Shown here: one piece after another, positions 53,033 through 61,802 of the stretch
Position numbering within the stretch: position 1 is the first letter of the stretch
How the letters are laid out: each line of letters opens with the position of its first letter
Source of the DNA: Methylocystis sp.
GTDB lineage: Bacteria > Pseudomonadota > Alphaproteobacteria > Rhizobiales > Beijerinckiaceae
Assembly: GCA_002929055.1 (NCBI GenBank)
Contig: PERY01000014.1
Coordinates: forward strand, 1 to 64,000
Length of the DNA stretch: 64,000 nt
Direction: 5' to 3'
Notes under the pieces: model-generated
What the model was told of the DNA's origin: nothing
Databases searched by the model: none
The model's input: only the letters and a program-made list of their open reading frames with translations
Made by a program: the position numbers and the translations under genes

Positions 53033-55059
53033 CCGCCAAAGATCCTGCGGAAGAATCCCCTGGGCTTTTCGGGCTCGGGCGCCGGAGGCGGCGGCGCAGC
53101 GGCGGCGGCCGTCATGCCGGCGGCGACGCGGGTCTGCTGCTCCTCGCGCTCCACGCCCGCGCGCGCGATCAGCGCCGCAAGCGCCGGCGCCGACTGCGCC
53201 GCGACCCAGCGGCCCGCGCGGCGGGCGCCGAGATATTCCTCCAGCGCGCTCGCGCCCTCATCGTCGTTGTATTGCTCGAAATGGGCGATGGCGCGCTCCA
53301 CCGCCCCCACATCGGCGAGCTGGCGGGCGGCGGCGGCGGCGAGGCGGCGCACGGCGGGATCGGGCGAAACGCCGATGCGCGCATCCCGCAAGGCCAGCGC
53401 ATCCTCCTCCTGCATCAGCGCGCGCAAGGCGGCGAACTGCGCGGCGGCGTCGAGCCCCGGCGGCGCCATGCCCTCCGCCCCGCAGGCGGCGGCGTAGCGC
53501 GCGAGGAGCGACGTCCCCGCGCGGGGGTCGAACCGCAGGCTCCGGGCGCTCTGCGCCAGCGGCCCGCCGCAGGCGAGCGCGGACGCAAGCGAAGGGTCTG
53601 CGCCAAAGGCGCCATAGCCGCCTGCGTCCTGAAGCAAGGCGCGCGCGGATGCAGGCGCCTCGGCGGCGATGGCCGCGAAGCTCGCCTGCTGCAGGGGCTC
53701 GAACACGTCCCAGATTCCGGCGGCGGACAGGCGGGCGGGCGCGCCCGCCCGCGTCAGGGATTCGTTCAGCGCCGCGACGAGCTTCTCGCGCCTGCCCTTG
53801 AGCCCGGCGGCGCGCTCGGCGAAGGCGCGGGCGGCGGCGCCCGAATTTGCGCGGCCCGCGACGCTCGCCGCGCGGCGCATCAAGTCTTCGAGGAGCGGAT
53901 CCTCCTCGGCGAGGCGGCGCGGCGTCAGCCCGTCCCCCTCGATTCGGAAAAGCCGAGCGTAAGGCGGGCCGCCCGGGTCGGCGGGCGCGACGCCGATGTC
54001 GCCCAGCCCCGCCGTCGGCGCGACCAGCCCGACGTCGTCGCCAAGCGCCGCGCCATAGAAATCGATCTCGATCGTCTCGCCGAGGCCAGTCGCATGTTTC
54101 TCGCCGATGCGGCGCACCGCGACGCCGTCCGCCTCCGGATCATCGGGATCGAGGATGAGACCGAGAAGATTGGCGACGACGAGCGTGTCGGCGACCTCCA
54201 CCGCGTCGGGATATTCGGCGGGCTCGCCCGTCGCCTGGCGGATGTCGTCGAAGGTCAGCGGATCGATGACCGGCTCGCCGGACTGCTTCTGCTCGTTCAT
54301 CCACCCGCGCAGACGCCGGCGCTGGTTCAGCGCCATCGCGACGCAGGCGCGGCCGAGAAGGGTCGCGCTCTCCTCGAGCGAATCGGGAATGCGCAGACGC
54401 AGCGTCGCGCGCGGCGCGCCATTTTCGCGCAGCCAGTGCTCCATGATCGCGAAAGGAGCCTCCCGCGTATCCGCGGAAGCCTCCGTATCGAGCGGACACG
54501 GCTCCAGCAGCAGGCGGCTCTGGTAGGCGGGGAAGATTCGTCTTGCGGGCGCAAGCCGTGCCACGAGACCCCCGTCGGCGCCCTGCTCGAAGGCGCGGCG
54601 CTGCCCGATGGCCCAAACAAGGCGCGCGCCCGCGCCTGAGGTCTGTTCGCGCGCCAGCCGTTCGATCTCGCCGCGCGCAGAAAGAGAGACGAGCCGGAAG
54701 ACGACTTGCTCCGTCCCGTTGTTCTCAGGGAGCAGCGTCAGCAGCAGGCGATATTCGCCGCCCGGCGGCTGATCGCTCCCGGAACCCAGATGAAGCGTCA
54801 GCTCCGCGCCGTCGCCAGCGGAGAGACGCACGAAACGATGATCGGCCGGAATGTCGGCGACGACCATGCCCGCGCGCCAGCGAAGCGGATCGATGACGTC
54901 GACGAGCGTCGGCTCCGCCCCGAAGCCGGGCTCGCGCGCCGAAACCACTGTGAGGGAGGGGCGCGCCGAGGGCGCGGGTCCACGATCGGCGCCCTCGAAG
55001 GCGCCGATGACCAGCCGCCTGCGGCCGTCCCAGAAATAGTCGAACTGCTCCTGCCACAT
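53029..55059 (-). CDS. Large protein of unknown function with C-terminal basic tail
   Basis: 676 aa, no signal peptide or membrane segment seen. N-terminal ~150 residues are beta-rich (FDYFWDGRRRLVIGAFEGAD, LTLHLGSGSDQPPGGEYRLL); the middle holds acidic segments (LGLILDPDDPEADGVAVRRI); the C-terminal ~300 residues are mainly Ala-rich helices (ARQLADVGAVERAIAHFEQY) that resemble helical-repeat proteins. It ends in a proline run and PEKPRGFFRRIFGG, a basic amphipathic tail that could touch membranes. No domain recognised. It starts 150 bp from the glycine riboswitch on the opposite strand. Confidence 0.7.
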   Translation of the reverse strand: MWQEQFDYFWDGRRRLVIGAFEGADRGPAPSARPSLTVVSAREPGFGAEPTLVDVIDPLRWRAGMVVADIPADHRFVRLSAGDGAELTLHLGSGSDQPPGGEYRLLLTLLPENNGTEQVVFRLVSLSARGEIERLAREQTSGAGARLVWAIGQRRAFEQGADGGLVARLAPARRIFPAYQSRLLLEPCPLDTEASADTREAPFAIMEHWLRENGAPRATLRLRIPDSLEESATLLGRACVAMALNQRRRLRGWMNEQKQSGEPVIDPLTFDDIRQATGEPAEYPDAVEVADTLVVANLLGLILDPDDPEADGVAVRRIGEKHATGLGETIEIDFYGAALGDDVGLVAPTAGLGDIGVAPADPGGPPYARLFRIEGDGLTPRRLAEEDPLLEDLMRRAASVAGRANSGAAARAFAERAAGLKGRREKLVAALNESLTRAGAPARLSAAGIWDVFEPLQQASFAAIAAEAPASARALLQDAGGYGAFGADPSLASALACGGPLAQSARSLRFDPRAGTSLLARYAAACGAEGMAPPGLDAAAQFAALRALMQEEDALALRDARIGVSPDPAVRRLAAAAARQLADVGAVERAIAHFEQYNDDEGASALEEYLGARRAGRWVAAQSAPALAALIARAGVEREEQQTRVAAGMTAAAAAPPPPAPEPEKPRGFFRRIFGG

Positions 55060-55178
55060 CTGCCGCAGCGCCCGGATTCATCGCCAAGGGGATGCATGGC
55101 GCCGCAGCCATGCTTGGAAAAGGCGCCCAAAGAATAGCCGGGCGACGCCGCCTTGCGCAAATGTCGCGGGGATGCGCC

Positions 55179-55207
55179 TTGACGCATTGCGGAATCAGGC
55201 ACATCTT
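55179..55207 (+). promoter_or_regulatory. Candidate promoter of the gcv operon
   Basis: TTGACG at 55179-55184, 17-bp spacer and CATCTT at 55202-55207, just ahead of the glycine riboswitch. The -35 is good; the -10 is weak, so this is a moderate call. Confidence 0.45.
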
Positions 55208-55225
55208 TGGCGTGTAGACTTCTTT

Positions 55226-55418
55226 GCGGGAGAGTCCGGTTCACGCCGGCGCCGAAGGCGAAACCGCCCCGGAAACGCTCAGGCCAAAGGACCGCAAAGG
55301 GGGCAGGACTCTGGAAAGCGACGCGGCGCTCTCGAGCGTTTCGTCCACCGAAGGGCGTAACCCGTCTCTTGAGAAAGAGGCGGGGAAATCTCTCAGGTCA
55401 CCGGACAGAGGGGGCGCG
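55226..55418 (+). promoter_or_regulatory. Tandem glycine riboswitch upstream of gcvT
   Basis: Two glycine aptamers in series. The first (about 55226-55320) opens GCGGGAGAGTCC and closes GGACTCTGGAAAGC, with the internal CGCCGAAGGCGAAACCGCCC loop. The second (about 55328-55418) shows ACCGAAGGGCGTAACC, a stem ending in GGCGGGGAAATCTCTCAGG and ACCGGACAGAGGGGG. This matches the cooperative tandem form that turns on the glycine cleavage genes when glycine is abundant. Confidence 0.95.
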
Positions 55419-55475
55419 CAGGACGAGCGGCGGAGCCGCGACTTGCGCAGGAAGCCCGCTGCCGGAGAGTCTGTC

Positions 55476-56618
55476 GTGACTGCTCAGCCCGACCTGGAAC
55501 AAGCGCCGCTCGCGCGGCTGCCGCTCGACGCCATTCATCGAAGCCTCGGTGCGCGCATGGCGCCTTTCGCCGGCTATGACATGCCCCTGCAATACGCCTC
55601 GGGCATCGTCTCGGAGACGTTGCATACGCGCCAGAAGGCGGGGCTTTTCGACGTGTCGCACATGGGTCAGGCGATCCTTGCCGGCGCCGGCGCCGCGCGG
55701 GCGCTGGAGGGCCTTGTCCCGGCCGACATTCTTGGCCTCGCCCCCGGCCGCACGCGTTACACGCAACTGCTCAGTGAGAGCGGCGGCATTCTCGACGATC
55801 TCCTTGTGACGCGCCTGCCGGGCGTCGAGGAGCGGCTATTGCTCGTCGTCAACGCCGCGCGCAAGGCCGCGGATTTCGCGTTCATAGCGGAGCGCCTGCC
55901 GCAATTCGATTTTCTGCCGTTGAACCGCGCGCTGATCGCCCTCCAGGGTCCGCGCGCGGCTGGCGTCCTCGGCGCCCTCCTCCCCGGCGCCGAGGGCCTT
56001 CCTTTCATGAGCTGGCGCGCCTTCGACGAAGGCGTTTCCAGCTTCTTCGTCTCGCGCACGGGCTATACGGGCGAGGACGGTTTCGAGATATCGATGCGCC
56101 CCGATCGCGCGGAGCTTTTCGTGAAGGCGATGCTGCAGAATCCGGACGTGGCGCCGGTCGGGCTGGGAGCGCGCGACGCGCTGCGGCTGGAGGCGGGTCT
56201 GCCGCTCTACGGCCACGACCTCGACGAAGCGACAGATCCGGTCGAAGCGGGCCTCGCCTGGTCGATCGGCAAGCGGCGCCGGACGGAGGGCGGTTTCCCC
56301 GGCTTCGCGCGCATCGGCGCCGCCCTGCGCGACGGGTCTGCGCGGCTGCGCGTCGGCCTTGCGCCGCAATCCAAGGCGCCCGTGCGCGAGGGCGCAATCC
56401 TTGTCTCGCAGAGCGGCGAGATCGTCGGCAATGTAACCTCGGGCGGCTTCTCGCCCACGCTGCAGCGGCCGATCGCCATGGGCTATGTCGCGCGCGAGCA
56501 TGCCCGGGCCGGCGTCCCGCTCGCCACCGAATTGCGGGGAAGCCGCATTGGCGTCGATGTGGCGCCGCTGCCCTTCGTCGCCCATCGCTACTTCAGAACA
56601 GACGCCAAAGGGGCATGA
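55476..56618 (+). CDS. gcvT: Glycine cleavage system T protein (aminomethyltransferase)
   Basis: 380 aa from GTG 55476 with CGGAGAGT before it; the frame is open through the riboswitch but that part is RNA. Transfers the methylene from H-protein-bound aminomethyl lipoate to tetrahydrofolate. PFAGYDMPLQYASGI, LFDVSHMGQ, YTGEDGFEISM and GARDALRLEAGLPLYGHDLD are typical, as is the C-terminal GNVTSGGFSPTLQRPIAMGY. First gene of the operon, two bases before gcvH. Confidence 0.96.
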   Translation: MTAQPDLEQAPLARLPLDAIHRSLGARMAPFAGYDMPLQYASGIVSETLHTRQKAGLFDVSHMGQAILAGAGAARALEGLVPADILGLAPGRTRYTQLLSESGGILDDLLVTRLPGVEERLLLVVNAARKAADFAFIAERLPQFDFLPLNRALIALQGPRAAGVLGALLPGAEGLPFMSWRAFDEGVSSFFVSRTGYTGEDGFEISMRPDRAELFVKAMLQNPDVAPVGLGARDALRLEAGLPLYGHDLDEATDPVEAGLAWSIGKRRRTEGGFPGFARIGAALRDGSARLRVGLAPQSKAPVREGAILVSQSGEIVGNVTSGGFSPTLQRPIAMGYVAREHARAGVPLATELRGSRIGVDVAPLPFVAHRYFRTDAKGA

Positions 56619-56619
56619 C

Positions 56620-56994
56620 ATGAGCGGTCTGAAATATTCGAAGGATCATGAATATCTGCGCATCGAGGGCGAGGTCGCCGTCGTCGGCATTACCGATTAT
56701 GCGCAGGCGCAATTGGGCGACATCGTCTTCGTCGACCTGCCGACGATCGGCAAGAAGGTGACGAAGGGCGGCGAGCTCGCAGTCATCGAAAGCGTGAAGG
56801 CCGCGAGCGAGGTTTACGCGCCCGTCGCCGGAGAAGTCGTCGAGGTGAACGCCGAGCTTGGCGAAAAGCCCGCGCTCGTCAACGAAGCGCCGCTCTCTGG
56901 CGGCTGGCTCGTGAAGCTGCGGCTCGAAAACCCCGCGGAAATCGAGACGCTGATGGATGAAGCCGCCTATGACGGCTTTCTGAAGACGCTGTAG
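56620..56994 (+). CDS. gcvH: Glycine cleavage system H protein
   Basis: 124-aa lipoyl carrier protein. The lipoylated lysine lies in the block ELAVIESVKAASEVYAPVAG. Start ATG 56620 gives MSGLKYSKDHEYLRIEGEVA, the usual N-terminus. It shuttles the aminomethyl group between the P, T and L proteins. It sits between gcvT and gcvPA with short gaps. Confidence 0.97.
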   Translation: MSGLKYSKDHEYLRIEGEVAVVGITDYAQAQLGDIVFVDLPTIGKKVTKGGELAVIESVKAASEVYAPVAGEVVEVNAELGEKPALVNEAPLSGGWLVKLRLENPAEIETLMDEAAYDGFLKTL

Positions 56995-57015
56995 CGCGAG
57001 AAGGGACGCAAAGAG

Positions 57016-58356
57016 ATGCGCTATCATCCTTTGTCCGAGGCCGACAGAAAAGCGATGCTCGCCACGATCGGCGTCGAGAGCGTCGAGGCGCTTTACGCCG
57101 ACGCGCCGGCCTCGACGCTGCTGCGCACGCCGCTCGATCTCCCCCGCCACAAATCCGAACTCGAGGTCGATCGAATTTTCTCGCGCCTCTCGCAGCGCAA
57201 TATGGCGGCGGGGCGCGTTCCCTTCTTCGTCGGCGCCGGCGCCTACAAACACCACGTGCCCGCGAGCGTCGACCATCTGATCCAGCGCTCGGAGTTTCTC
57301 ACGAGCTACACGCCCTATCAGCCAGAAATCTCGCAGGGCACGCTGCAATATCTTTTCGAATTCCAGACGCAGGTGGCCCTGCTCACCGGCATGGAGGTCG
57401 CCAACGCCTCCATGTACGACGGTTCGACAGCAACCGCCGAAGCCGTGCTGATGGCGCATCGCCTGACAAGGCGCCGCAAGGCGCTCCTCTCCGGCGGCCT
57501 GCATCCGCATTACGCCGAAGTGGTGCGCACCATCTCGCGCCTCGCGGAGGACGAGGTCGCCGATATGGCGCCCGATGCGCTGGGCGACGAAGACATCATT
57601 TCCCGCATCGACGAAAGCGTTTCCTGCGTCGCCGTGCAGACGCCGGACTTTTTCGGCAATCTGCGCGACCTCACGAAGATCGCCGAGGCCTGCCATCGCA
57701 ATGGCGCCTTGCTCATCGCCGTCTTCACGGAGGCCGTGTCGCTCGGGCTGCTCACGCCCCCTGGCGCGATGGGCGCCGACATCGTCGTCGGCGAAGGCCA
57801 GTCGATCGGAAATGCGCTGAATTTCGGCGGACCCTATGTCGGGCTCTTCGCGACCCGTCATGAGTTTCTGCGGCAGACGCCCGGACGACTCGCAGGCGAA
57901 AGCCGCGACGCCGACGGGCGGCGCGCCTATGTGCTGACTCTCTCGACGCGCGAGCAGCATATCCGACGCGACAAGGCGACCTCGAACATCTGCACCAATT
58001 CTGGTCTGTGCGCCCTCGCCTTCACCATCCATCTCACCCTCCTGGGCGAAGCGGGGCTGACGCGTCTCGCCAGGCTCAATCACGCCAACGCCGTCGCGCT
58101 CGCGCAGATGCTGGAGAAGGCGCCGAAGGTCGAAGTGCTGAACAAGAGCTTCTTCAACGAATTCACGTTGCGCGTGACGGGCGACGCGGCCGCGCTCGTC
58201 GAGAAGATGGCGGCGAAGGGCGTGCTTGCGGGCGTGCCCGTCTCGCGCCTCCTGCCCGGGGCCGGGATGGACGATCTCCTGATCGTCGCCAGCACCGAAG
58301 TGAACACGGATGAAGATCGCGCGGCCTTTGTCGCCGCACTGGAAGGATCGCTGTGA
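57016..58356 (+). CDS. gcvPA: Glycine dehydrogenase (decarboxylating) subunit 1
   Basis: 446-aa N-terminal half of the split P protein. YTPYQPEISQGTLQYLFEFQ, MYDGSTATAEAVLMAHRLTRR and VVGEGQSIGNALNFGGPYVG are characteristic, and the end overlaps gcvPB by one to four bases (GTGATG). Together with GcvPB it decarboxylates glycine with pyridoxal phosphate. Split P protein is usual outside most proteobacteria with fused gcvP, and is found in some alphaproteobacteria. Confidence 0.96.
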   Translation: MRYHPLSEADRKAMLATIGVESVEALYADAPASTLLRTPLDLPRHKSELEVDRIFSRLSQRNMAAGRVPFFVGAGAYKHHVPASVDHLIQRSEFLTSYTPYQPEISQGTLQYLFEFQTQVALLTGMEVANASMYDGSTATAEAVLMAHRLTRRRKALLSGGLHPHYAEVVRTISRLAEDEVADMAPDALGDEDIISRIDESVSCVAVQTPDFFGNLRDLTKIAEACHRNGALLIAVFTEAVSLGLLTPPGAMGADIVVGEGQSIGNALNFGGPYVGLFATRHEFLRQTPGRLAGESRDADGRRAYVLTLSTREQHIRRDKATSNICTNSGLCALAFTIHLTLLGEAGLTRLARLNHANAVALAQMLEKAPKVEVLNKSFFNEFTLRVTGDAAALVEKMAAKGVLAGVPVSRLLPGAGMDDLLIVASTEVNTDEDRAAFVAALEGSL

Positions 58357-59882
58357 TGCTCGACCGTCCCGCAAAGATCGAGGGCCCCGACGAGGCGCCC
58401 GCAACCTTCACCGGCAATCGTGCGCTCGATCAGGAAGAGCCCCTTCTCTTCGAGATCGGCCGCCTCGACGCCACCGGCGTCGACGTCGATGCGGCGCCGC
58501 AGGTGGAGAAGCGCCTTGGCGGGTTGGAGCGCAAGGAGGCGATCGGCCTTCCCGGCCTCACCGAGCCCGAGACCATGCGCCATTACGTGCGCCTCTCGCG
58601 CAAGAATTACTCGATCGACGCGGGGCTCTATCCGCTCGGCTCCTGCACGATGAAGCACAATCCACGCATCAACGAAAAGGTCGCGCGCTTCGAGGGCTTC
58701 GCGGACGCGCATCCGCTGGCGCCGCAATCCACTGTTCCAGGCGCGCTAGAGCTGATGGAGACATTGGCGCATTGGCTGATGACGCTCACCGGCATGCATG
58801 CGGTCGCTCTCTCGCCAAAGGCCGGCGCGCATGGCGAACTCTGCGGCATGATGGCGATCAAATCCGCCATCGCCGCGAAGGGCGAAGGCGCGAGCCGCAA
58901 TGTCGTGCTCATTCCGCAATCGGCGCATGGCACCAATCCGGCGACGGCGGCGCTGCTCGGCTTTTCGGTCCGCGTCGTTCCGGCTGCGGAGGACGGAACC
59001 GTGTGCGCGCAGGCCGTGCGCGAGGCGCTCGGTCCCGAGGTCGCGGCGATCATGCTCACCAATCCCAACACCTGCGGCCTCTTCGAGCGCGAGATCGTCG
59101 AGATCGCGCAAGCCGTGCATGACGCGGGCGCTTACTTTTATTGCGACGGCGCGAATTTCAACGCCATCGCGGGCGTCGCGCGGCCTGCCGACTTCGGGGT
59201 CGACGCGATGCATATCAATCTGCACAAGACCTTCTCGACGCCGCATGGCGGCGGCGGTCCGGGCGCCGGACCTGTCGTTCTGTCGGAGCGCCTTGCGCCC
59301 TTCGCGCCCGTTCCATTCCTGCGCCGCGATGGTGAACGTCTGGAGATTGTGGAGCATGCGGAAGGAACGGAGAGCTTTGGCCGCATGACGGCCTTCCACG
59401 GGCAGATGGGCATGTTCGTGCGCGCGCTCGCCTATATGCTCGCGCATGGCGGCGACGGCGTCGCGCAGGCGTCGAAGGACGCGGTGCTTTCGGCCAATTA
59501 CGTGCGCGCCTCGCTGCGCGACGTGATGACCCAGCCCTTTGGCGATCGCGCCTGCATGCATGAGGTTCTGTTCGACGACGCCTGGCTCAAGGGAAGGGGC
59601 GTCTCGACGCTCGATTTCGCCAAGGCGATGATCGACGAGGGCTACCATCCGATGACGATGTATTTCCCGCTCGTCGTGCATGGCGCCATGCTGATTGAAC
59701 CGACGGAATCGGAGTCGAAAGCCTCGCTCGACCTCTTCATCGCAACGCTACGTAATCTGGCGCAGGCCGCGAAGGAAGGGGATGCGAAGCGCTTCACGCA
59801 GGCGCCGCGCTACGCGCCGCGCAAGCGCGTCGACGAAACGCTTGCGGCGAGAAAGCCGGTTCTGCGCTGGAGCGCGGCGTAA
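58356..59882 (+). CDS. gcvPB: Glycine dehydrogenase (decarboxylating) subunit 2
   Basis: 508-aa C-terminal half of P protein, started at ATG 58356 (GTG 58353 possible). SIDAGLYPLGSCTMKHNPRI, SAHGTNPATAALLG, and the PLP-lysine block AMHINLHKTFSTPHGGGGPG are intact. The end is normal at GMTMYFPLVVHGAMLIEPTE-like YHPMTMYFPLVVHGAMLIEP. Last gene of the operon, followed by a strong terminator. No gcvL (lipoamide dehydrogenase) gene is nearby; it is normally shared with other complexes. Confidence 0.96.
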   Translation: MLDRPAKIEGPDEAPATFTGNRALDQEEPLLFEIGRLDATGVDVDAAPQVEKRLGGLERKEAIGLPGLTEPETMRHYVRLSRKNYSIDAGLYPLGSCTMKHNPRINEKVARFEGFADAHPLAPQSTVPGALELMETLAHWLMTLTGMHAVALSPKAGAHGELCGMMAIKSAIAAKGEGASRNVVLIPQSAHGTNPATAALLGFSVRVVPAAEDGTVCAQAVREALGPEVAAIMLTNPNTCGLFEREIVEIAQAVHDAGAYFYCDGANFNAIAGVARPADFGVDAMHINLHKTFSTPHGGGGPGAGPVVLSERLAPFAPVPFLRRDGERLEIVEHAEGTESFGRMTAFHGQMGMFVRALAYMLAHGGDGVAQASKDAVLSANYVRASLRDVMTQPFGDRACMHEVLFDDAWLKGRGVSTLDFAKAMIDEGYHPMTMYFPLVVHGAMLIEPTESESKASLDLFIATLRNLAQAAKEGDAKRFTQAPRYAPRKRVDETLAARKPVLRWSAA

Positions 59883-59890
59883 AAGATAAA

Positions 59891-59917
59891 GGCGGGCATC
59901 CATGCCCGCCTTTTTTG
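59891..59917 (+). terminator. Rho-independent terminator of the gcv operon
   Basis: GGCGGGCAT / ATGCCCGCC stem with a CC loop, followed by TTTTTTG. It lies nine bases after the gcvPB stop and also near the end of the convergent peroxidase gene. Confidence 0.92.
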
Positions 59918-59935
59918 TCCGGATCTGCGCGCCGT

Positions 59936-60997
59936 TTACCGATCGCGCGGCGGCAGGATGGGCAGCACGATCTCTGGCTGCTTGCCGGTGAGCGACTTGA
60001 GGAAAGCGACGATCTTCGTCGTCTCGTCATCCGAGAGCTTCTGCCCGAGCTGCGCTTCCGCCATCACCGTAACGGCCTTCCTGAGATCGAAGGTCGAGCC
60101 CGTGTGGAAGTAGGGCGCGGTCAGCTCGACATTGCGCAGCGAGGGAACCTTGAAGGCGTAGCGGTCGGCGTTGTCCTTCGTCACGCCATAGCGGCCGGCG
60201 TCCTCGGAGGGTAGATGTTCGGGGCCGGGATTCGCGACCACGCCGAATTTGGCGTAGCTCGCGCCGCCGATGTTCACGCCATTATGGCAGGTGGCGCAGC
60301 CCTTCTCGACAAAGAGCTTCAGCCCCGCCTTCTGCGTCTCGTCGAGCGCCGCGTCGTCGCCCGTCAGCCAGCGGTCGAAGGGCGCGTCGGGCGTGATGAG
60401 CGTCGCCTCGAACAGCGCGATGGCGCGGCCGATGTTGTCGTAGACGAGCGGATCGGCCTCGCCCGGGAAGGCCTTCTTGAAGGCCTCGACATACTGCGGC
60501 ACGGCCTTCAGCTGGTCGATCTCATGCTGCTTGGTGGCGGCGAGTTCGGCCGGATTGATCGCCATCGGGCCGCCGCGCGTCTTCAGCATCGCCTTGGGAT
60601 TGGCCATGACCGAATTAACGACCTGATCCTTCAGGTCCGTGGCGCGGCCGTCCCAATATTGCGACTTGTTGAAGACGGCGTTCAGCACCGTCTGCACCTC
60701 GCGCCCGGCGAGCTGGGCGTTGTGGCCGCCCGACAGCACGCCGCCATCCACGCCGCCCATGCTGAGATTGTGGCAGGTGGAGCAGGCGAGGTCGCGATGG
60801 TCCGACAGACGGGGCTCGAAATAAAGCATCTTGCCCAGCAGGAGTTTTTCGGGCGTCGACGGATTGTCGGGAAGCGCGGGAGCCGTTTTGGGGATCGGCT
60901 CGAAAAGGCCCTTCGCCTTGTCGCGAAAGGCGTCTTCCGCCTGGGCGGAGCCGAGCGACACGAGAGCAAAGAAAGAGGCGATCAGGTAATGACGCAT
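59936..60997 (-). CDS. Di-haem cytochrome c peroxidase family protein
   Basis: 353 aa from ATG 60997; the frame is open to 61093 but MRHYLIASFFALVSLGSAQA is the expected signal peptide. Two haem c sites: ACSTCHN (about 73-79) and CATCHNG (about 225-231). The blocks LGKMLYFEPRLSDHRDLACS, NAVFNKSQYWDGRATDL and FKVPSLRNVELTAPYFHTG fit the bacterial CCP/MauG superfamily, more like CcpA-type peroxidases. It reduces hydrogen peroxide in the periplasm with electrons from cytochromes; a MauG-like modifying role is an alternative. Confidence 0.92.
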   Translation of the reverse strand: MRHYLIASFFALVSLGSAQAEDAFRDKAKGLFEPIPKTAPALPDNPSTPEKLLLGKMLYFEPRLSDHRDLACSTCHNLSMGGVDGGVLSGGHNAQLAGREVQTVLNAVFNKSQYWDGRATDLKDQVVNSVMANPKAMLKTRGGPMAINPAELAATKQHEIDQLKAVPQYVEAFKKAFPGEADPLVYDNIGRAIALFEATLITPDAPFDRWLTGDDAALDETQKAGLKLFVEKGCATCHNGVNIGGASYAKFGVVANPGPEHLPSEDAGRYGVTKDNADRYAFKVPSLRNVELTAPYFHTGSTFDLRKAVTVMAEAQLGQKLSDDETTKIVAFLKSLTGKQPEIVLPILPPRDR

Positions 60998-61064
60998 GTT
61001 CCGACCCGGGTTTGGGAGACGTTCGTGACGGGAATCGTTTATAGCACAGCTCGTTGCCGGCGCC

Positions 61065-61706
61065 TCACTGGCTGGCCCACAATATGCGCGCAATCCAGCT
61101 CACGTCCTCGCGCGGAATGACGCGGTCCGGGTAGGCGGGATTGAGCGAGCGCAGCTCGACCGTGCGGCCCGTCAGCCGCTTGAGCTCCTTGGCCATGATC
61201 TCGCCCGCCGCGGTCTTGACCACGACCCTGTCGCCGCGCCGCACGGGCGCGGCGGGCGAGACGATGACGATGTCGCCCTCGCGATAGAGCGGCGCCATTG
61301 AGTCGCCGGAAATCTCCAGCGCATAGGAATGTTCGTCGGCGTCTCCGAGCACGTCGATCTCGTCCCAGCCCGCGCCCGTGGCGAAGCCGGCGTCGTCGAA
61401 ATAGCCGCCGGCGCCCGCCTGGGCGAGGCCGATCAACGGACGGGTGTTGCGCCGCGACGCGCCATTGTTGGCCGAGACCAGCGCCATGAATTCGTCGAGG
61501 CGGGCGCCCGTGGCCTGCAGCACCTTGGCGATGGATTCGGTCGAGGGCCAGCGCTGGCGCCCGGAAGCCGTCTCGCGCTTGGAGCGGTTGAAGGTGGTGG
61601 GATCGAGCCCCGCCTTGCGGGCGAGGCCGGACGGCGTGAGGCCATAGCGCTCGCCAAGCGCGTCGAGCGCCGCCCAGATCTGCGCATGGGAGAGAATGTC
61701 GGTCAT
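61065..61706 (-). CDS. LexA/CI-like transcriptional regulator (HTH + S24 peptidase)
   Basis: 213 aa. N-terminal helix-turn-helix (about 20-65; LTPSGLARKAGLDPTTFNRS) and C-terminal S24 autoprotease domain (about 90-205). Ser136 in ISGDSMAPL and Lys173 in EIMAKELKR are 37 residues apart, as in LexA; possible self-cleavage sites are A97-G98 or A99-G100 in AQAGAGG. Such proteins repress their own promoter and inactivate themselves during stress. It is divergent from the HEPN-like gene with a palindromic sequence near its start. Confidence 0.9.
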   Translation of the reverse strand: MTDILSHAQIWAALDALGERYGLTPSGLARKAGLDPTTFNRSKRETASGRQRWPSTESIAKVLQATGARLDEFMALVSANNGASRRNTRPLIGLAQAGAGGYFDDAGFATGAGWDEIDVLGDADEHSYALEISGDSMAPLYREGDIVIVSPAAPVRRGDRVVVKTAAGEIMAKELKRLTGRTVELRSLNPAYPDRVIPREDVSWIARILWASQ

Positions 61707-61802
61707 GGCGGGGAGCCTGCTAAGGATTTTTTCCTAGCGAGGGGAATATATCTGTTTACATTTCTCTGCAATAGGAAATAAGTTGTATATCCTGACAATT
61801 AC
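61707..61802. promoter_or_regulatory. Divergent control region with palindromic candidate operator
   Basis: AT-rich 96 bp between the S24 regulator and the 205-aa gene. CTAAGGA-TTTTT-TCCTAG (61720-61737) is a near-perfect inverted repeat just inside the regulator's transcript side. A related half-pair AGGA...TCCT sits at about 61773-61792. On the minus strand TTGCAG, a short spacer and TATATT form a possible promoter, which would place the palindrome over its start, fitting autorepression. Binding is inferred. Confidence 0.5.

Noticed and set aside
61065-61706. Prophage repressor of a nearby phage
   Set aside because: The S24 regulator is CI/LexA-like, but no phage structural or replication gene surrounds it, and the sheath gene is about 24 kb away.
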